Shown here: piece by piece, positions 61,510 through 64,000 of the stretch
Position numbering within the stretch: the first letter of the stretch is position 1
How the letters are laid out: the number at the start of each line of letters is the position of its first letter
From: GCA-2706205 sp964215955
GTDB lineage: Bacteria > Bdellovibrionota > Bacteriovoracia > Bacteriovoracales > Bacteriovoracaceae
DNA: 64,000 bases
Direction: 5' to 3'
NCBI GenBank assembly: GCA_964215955.1
Contig: CAXPDR010000018.1
Coordinates: 248,001-312,000 of the forward strand
Position numbers and translations under genes: made by a program
Notes under the pieces: generated by a model
Databases searched by the model: none
Told to the model about the DNA's origin: nothing
Seen by the model: only the letters and a program-made list of their open reading frames with translations

Positions 61510-64000
61510 AACAACTTTTTTTGTTTTTATTTTTATTTTCCTTTTCATTAAGCTCTTTTGCTAACAAGACAAAATGGCACAAACATTACAATCTTGTTCT
61601 TAGTGATATCAAATCGGTGGAAAAAATTCCGAATCGAGATATGGCACTTCGAGTCCGTTTATTTGAATTGTATGGTGAAAAACTTCAATTACTATTACAA
61701 AGAGAAAATGAGTATAGAATAAGATTTCTCAATACAGGAAAAAGTAAAGCACTGAATATCGTCATAAAAAAGCAAAAAGAAACGCTTGTTGAGTTAGAAA
61801 AGATAGCAAAACGGATTGAACGATTGACGGATGATAATAAGGTTTTAGCTAAGATAAATTATTATAGGTCTCTAAATTTTTCATTGGTTAAAAAAAAGGA
61901 CTTGTTTTATAAGTACATTAAAAAGGCTGAAGAACTTAATAAAGACAAACAACTTGGAATGCAAATCAATTTAAAGCTAGCCGATCATTATTATAATGAA
62001 AAGATGTTTTCTAACGCTGTTGTTTATTATCAAAAGGTTGTTAGTGGGAAGAAAGACCAATGGGCAACGAAAAATTATTATAACCTAGCATGGAGTTATT
62101 TAAAATTAGAAGACTTTCAAAAAGCAATAAAAGCAATAAAAATTGCACATAATTATGAAAAAAGAAAAGGCTATTTTAAGATTGGTGAACAATTAATAGA
62201 TGCAATTCTTTTATTTCATGCATATGCAAAGAAGACAAAAGAAGGTCTGGCTTATCTAGAACGTGAAAAAATCGCAAATTTCGAAAATCTTTTAAAGTAT
62301 ATTGACTTTATTTATAAGAGTGGTGAGAAAAAAAGCCTTCCTATTGTAATTAATAGGGTAAAAAAGTTAAAGCGTTCAAAAGAGCAAGAATACTTATTAA
62401 CGGCCGTATTGGTTGAGATTTATAGAAATATAAAAAAGTATGTATCTCTTCAAAGGCATATAGCTGAATTTCGTCCCGTGATAAGAAAAAAATCAAAAGT
62501 CAGCAAAGAGGTTAACAAAGATTTAATAAATAAATTAACTGCTTATACTGGATTTTTACAAAAAGTTATCGGGGAGGGAGTTGTTATCCCAGATTCGAAA
62601 CAGGACAAATATTTAAAATACATAAGTTTTAACTTTGATACATTGAAAGAACTAGATCCGAATAAGTCCTTTGAGTACATGTATTATAAAGGTGAAACTC
62701 ACTTTAAAGTACAACAGTTTGATAAGGCCATTCTTATTTATCTAAGATCTTTAAGCAAAAATATTTCCCAAAATAAAAAAAGCAAGTTTTTGGATAAGAG
62801 TTTTGATTCTTTATTTGCAGCTATTGAAAAAAGCCGAAAGGTAAAAGGAAGTATCCTTGTTGCAAGCTTTACAACTTATTTAAAGTATTATCCACGCAGT
62901 AAAAAGGCAGCTGAAGTTTATAAAAGGTTAATTGCATATTATCGTAGTGTAGGAAAAGATCGGGCCATGTTCGTAACATTGCGAAGATATAATAGGGCAT
63001 ATCCTAATCAACAAAAGGATCAAAGAGAATACTACGGTTTATTGATAGATAAATACATTGCAAAAAGAGATTTAAATTCTATTTCATCCTTGAAGAAATT
63101 TGTTGATAAGGGATTTTTAGGCTTTGGCTCAAAAGAATCATTAAAATTAAAAAAAATAATGAGTGAAATCTATTTTTCAAAATACGAGGGCTTGGCTAAA
63201 AAGGGGAAGTTTGTAGAAGCTATAAAAGGTTTTCAATTACTTTTTGATGATAAAAAGTCTAACTATGAGTTAAGGGTAGATTCATTACGTAAGAAAATGT
63301 TTTATCAAGATAAGATTTATGATTATTTAAACTTAGGAGAATCACTCCTTGTGGCGTCGAACTTTTTTAACGTTCAAATGTTAAAGAAGCATGATGAGGA
63401 AATTAAATTTTATACTCAAAATATTTGCGTTGGTGATGAAATTGATAAATGTTTACGAGTTTACGAAGCATTTACAAAAAAGAAATTTTTGTATCCAAAA
63501 GAATTACAAAGTCTTTACTTTAAGATGAAATCATCCTTCGAACCTTTAAAGCTAACGAAACTACCAAATAGAATAGAACGAAGAAATTTTTTGTTTAAAC
63601 TGTATCTTGCAGATCAAAAAAGAACTGAAAATAGTCTTTTGAAAAGTTTTTATCAGGACAAATCTAGAAAGGCTTTAATGGATTCCGAATATCAGACAAG
63701 AATCCTTCAGAAGTTTTATAAGTCTTTATCTTACAAAGAAACCGCAGAATATATTCAGAAAATTGATATACCCGAGATTAGGAAAAAGCATCTGGCAGTT
63801 TTGAATAATACATTTAAGATTTTGAATAATTGTAGTATTACATTACCAAAGACACCTGAAGTCCCTACCATGACCGAAGAAACGTTTGGGAAACTAGGTG
63901 GTGAAGTTATGCAGGCAGCGCAAAATAATAGCACAATGTTTGAAATGGTTATTTCTAAAATAGATCCGAATTATCTTCCATATGTATTATCTCAGTTAAT
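61506..64000 (+). CDS. Large secreted TPR protein, 3' end outside window (TTG start)
   Basis: The frame opens at TTG 61506, overlapping the previous stop, and stays open to the window end (831 complete codons). A signal peptide (KQLFLFLFLFSFSLSSFA) is followed by a long, lysine- and tyrosine-rich helical protein with TPR-like units (SNAVVYYQKVVSGKKDQWA, EDFQKAIKAIKIAHNYEK, QQFDKAILIYLRSLSKN). Large periplasmic TPR proteins are part of the Myxococcus Glt complex. The rest of the operon lies to the right. Confidence 0.8.
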   Translation, partial: MKQLFLFLFLFSFSLSSFANKTKWHKHYNLVLSDIKSVEKIPNRDMALRVRLFELYGEKLQLLLQRENEYRIRFLNTGKSKALNIVIKKQKETLVELEKIAKRIERLTDDNKVLAKINYYRSLNFSLVKKKDLFYKYIKKAEELNKDKQLGMQINLKLADHYYNEKMFSNAVVYYQKVVSGKKDQWATKNYYNLAWSYLKLEDFQKAIKAIKIAHNYEKRKGYFKIGEQLIDAILLFHAYAKKTKEGLAYLEREKIANFENLLKYIDFIYKSGEKKSLPIVINRVKKLKRSKEQEYLLTAVLVEIYRNIKKYVSLQRHIAEFRPVIRKKSKVSKEVNKDLINKLTAYTGFLQKVIGEGVVIPDSKQDKYLKYISFNFDTLKELDPNKSFEYMYYKGETHFKVQQFDKAILIYLRSLSKNISQNKKSKFLDKSFDSLFAAIEKSRKVKGSILVASFTTYLKYYPRSKKAAEVYKRLIAYYRSVGKDRAMFVTLRRYNRAYPNQQKDQREYYGLLIDKYIAKRDLNSISSLKKFVDKGFLGFGSKESLKLKKIMSEIYFSKYEGLAKKGKFVEAIKGFQLLFDDKKSNYELRVDSLRKKMFYQDKIYDYLNLGESLLVASNFFNVQMLKKHDEEIKFYTQNICVGDEIDKCLRVYEAFTKKKFLYPKELQSLYFKMKSSFEPLKLTKLPNRIERRNFLFKLYLADQKRTENSLLKSFYQDKSRKALMDSEYQTRILQKFYKSLSYKETAEYIQKIDIPEIRKKHLAVLNNTFKILNNCSITLPKTPEVPTMTEETFGKLGGEVMQAAQNNSTMFEMVISKIDPNYLPYVLSQL

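Overview
The window looks like the replication-origin end of a low-GC Gram-negative chromosome. I infer a relative of the predatory Bdellovibrionota, close to the Bacteriovorax/Halobacteriovorax group. The grounds are strong AT bias, the block parA-rsmG-mnmG-mnmE-yidC-rnpA-rpmH diverging from dnaA-dnaN-recF-gyrB-gyrA, many TPR proteins, and a gene set at the right end resembling the Myxococcus Agl/Glt gliding machinery. This assignment rests on content and order only; no 16S gene is present.

Region 1 (1-18030) is the origin neighbourhood. Minus-strand genes run left from about 6.2 kb and plus-strand genes run right, as expected around oriC. The 0.5 kb dnaA-dnaN gap carries DnaA-box-like 9-mers and a very AT-rich stretch. 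Five parS-like palindromes lie in and beside rsmG and mnmG, next to the start of parA, which is cut by the window edge. mnmE carries an in-frame 24-bp repeat. gyrA is followed by a TPR lipoprotein and an F0-only ATP synthase gene group (two small membrane proteins, atpB, atpE) that ends at a bidirectional terminator.

Region 2 (18084-24171, minus) holds mfd, a PpiC-type isomerase, a SurA-like chaperone and pdxA. Region 3 (24243-33404, plus) is a tight run of seven membrane proteins I cannot assign, then a GYF-like/TPR membrane protein, serS, two serine tRNA genes and a terminator.

Region 4 (33329-36723) looks like an insertion next to the second tRNA-Ser. A 17-bp copy of the tRNA 3' end recurs at 35644-35660 and brackets a secreted metzincin protease and a secreted partner. 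A frameshifted, truncated SGNH hydrolase follows.

Region 5 (36640-55716) is an accessory biosynthetic region. It contains an SGNH-like protein, a glutamine amidotransferase/PP-loop fusion, two B12-type and two twitch-type radical SAM proteins, a GT-C and two GT2 glycosyltransferases, a lipoxygenase-like protein, a carbamoyltransferase/SxtJ/DUF5989 trio, and an asparagine-synthase-like amidotransferase. Together these suggest synthesis and decoration (amidation, carbamoylation, possibly methylation) of a surface glycan or glycolipid. The product is unknown.

Region 6 (55838-64000) has a MerR regulator with a decayed B12-binding domain and a PilZ membrane protein (a paralogue lies inside region 5). 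It ends with an operon of an outer-membrane barrel, TPR proteins, a small secreted protein, a TolQ/AglR-like channel and two TolR/ExbD-like proteins. The last gene, a large TPR protein, runs off the window.
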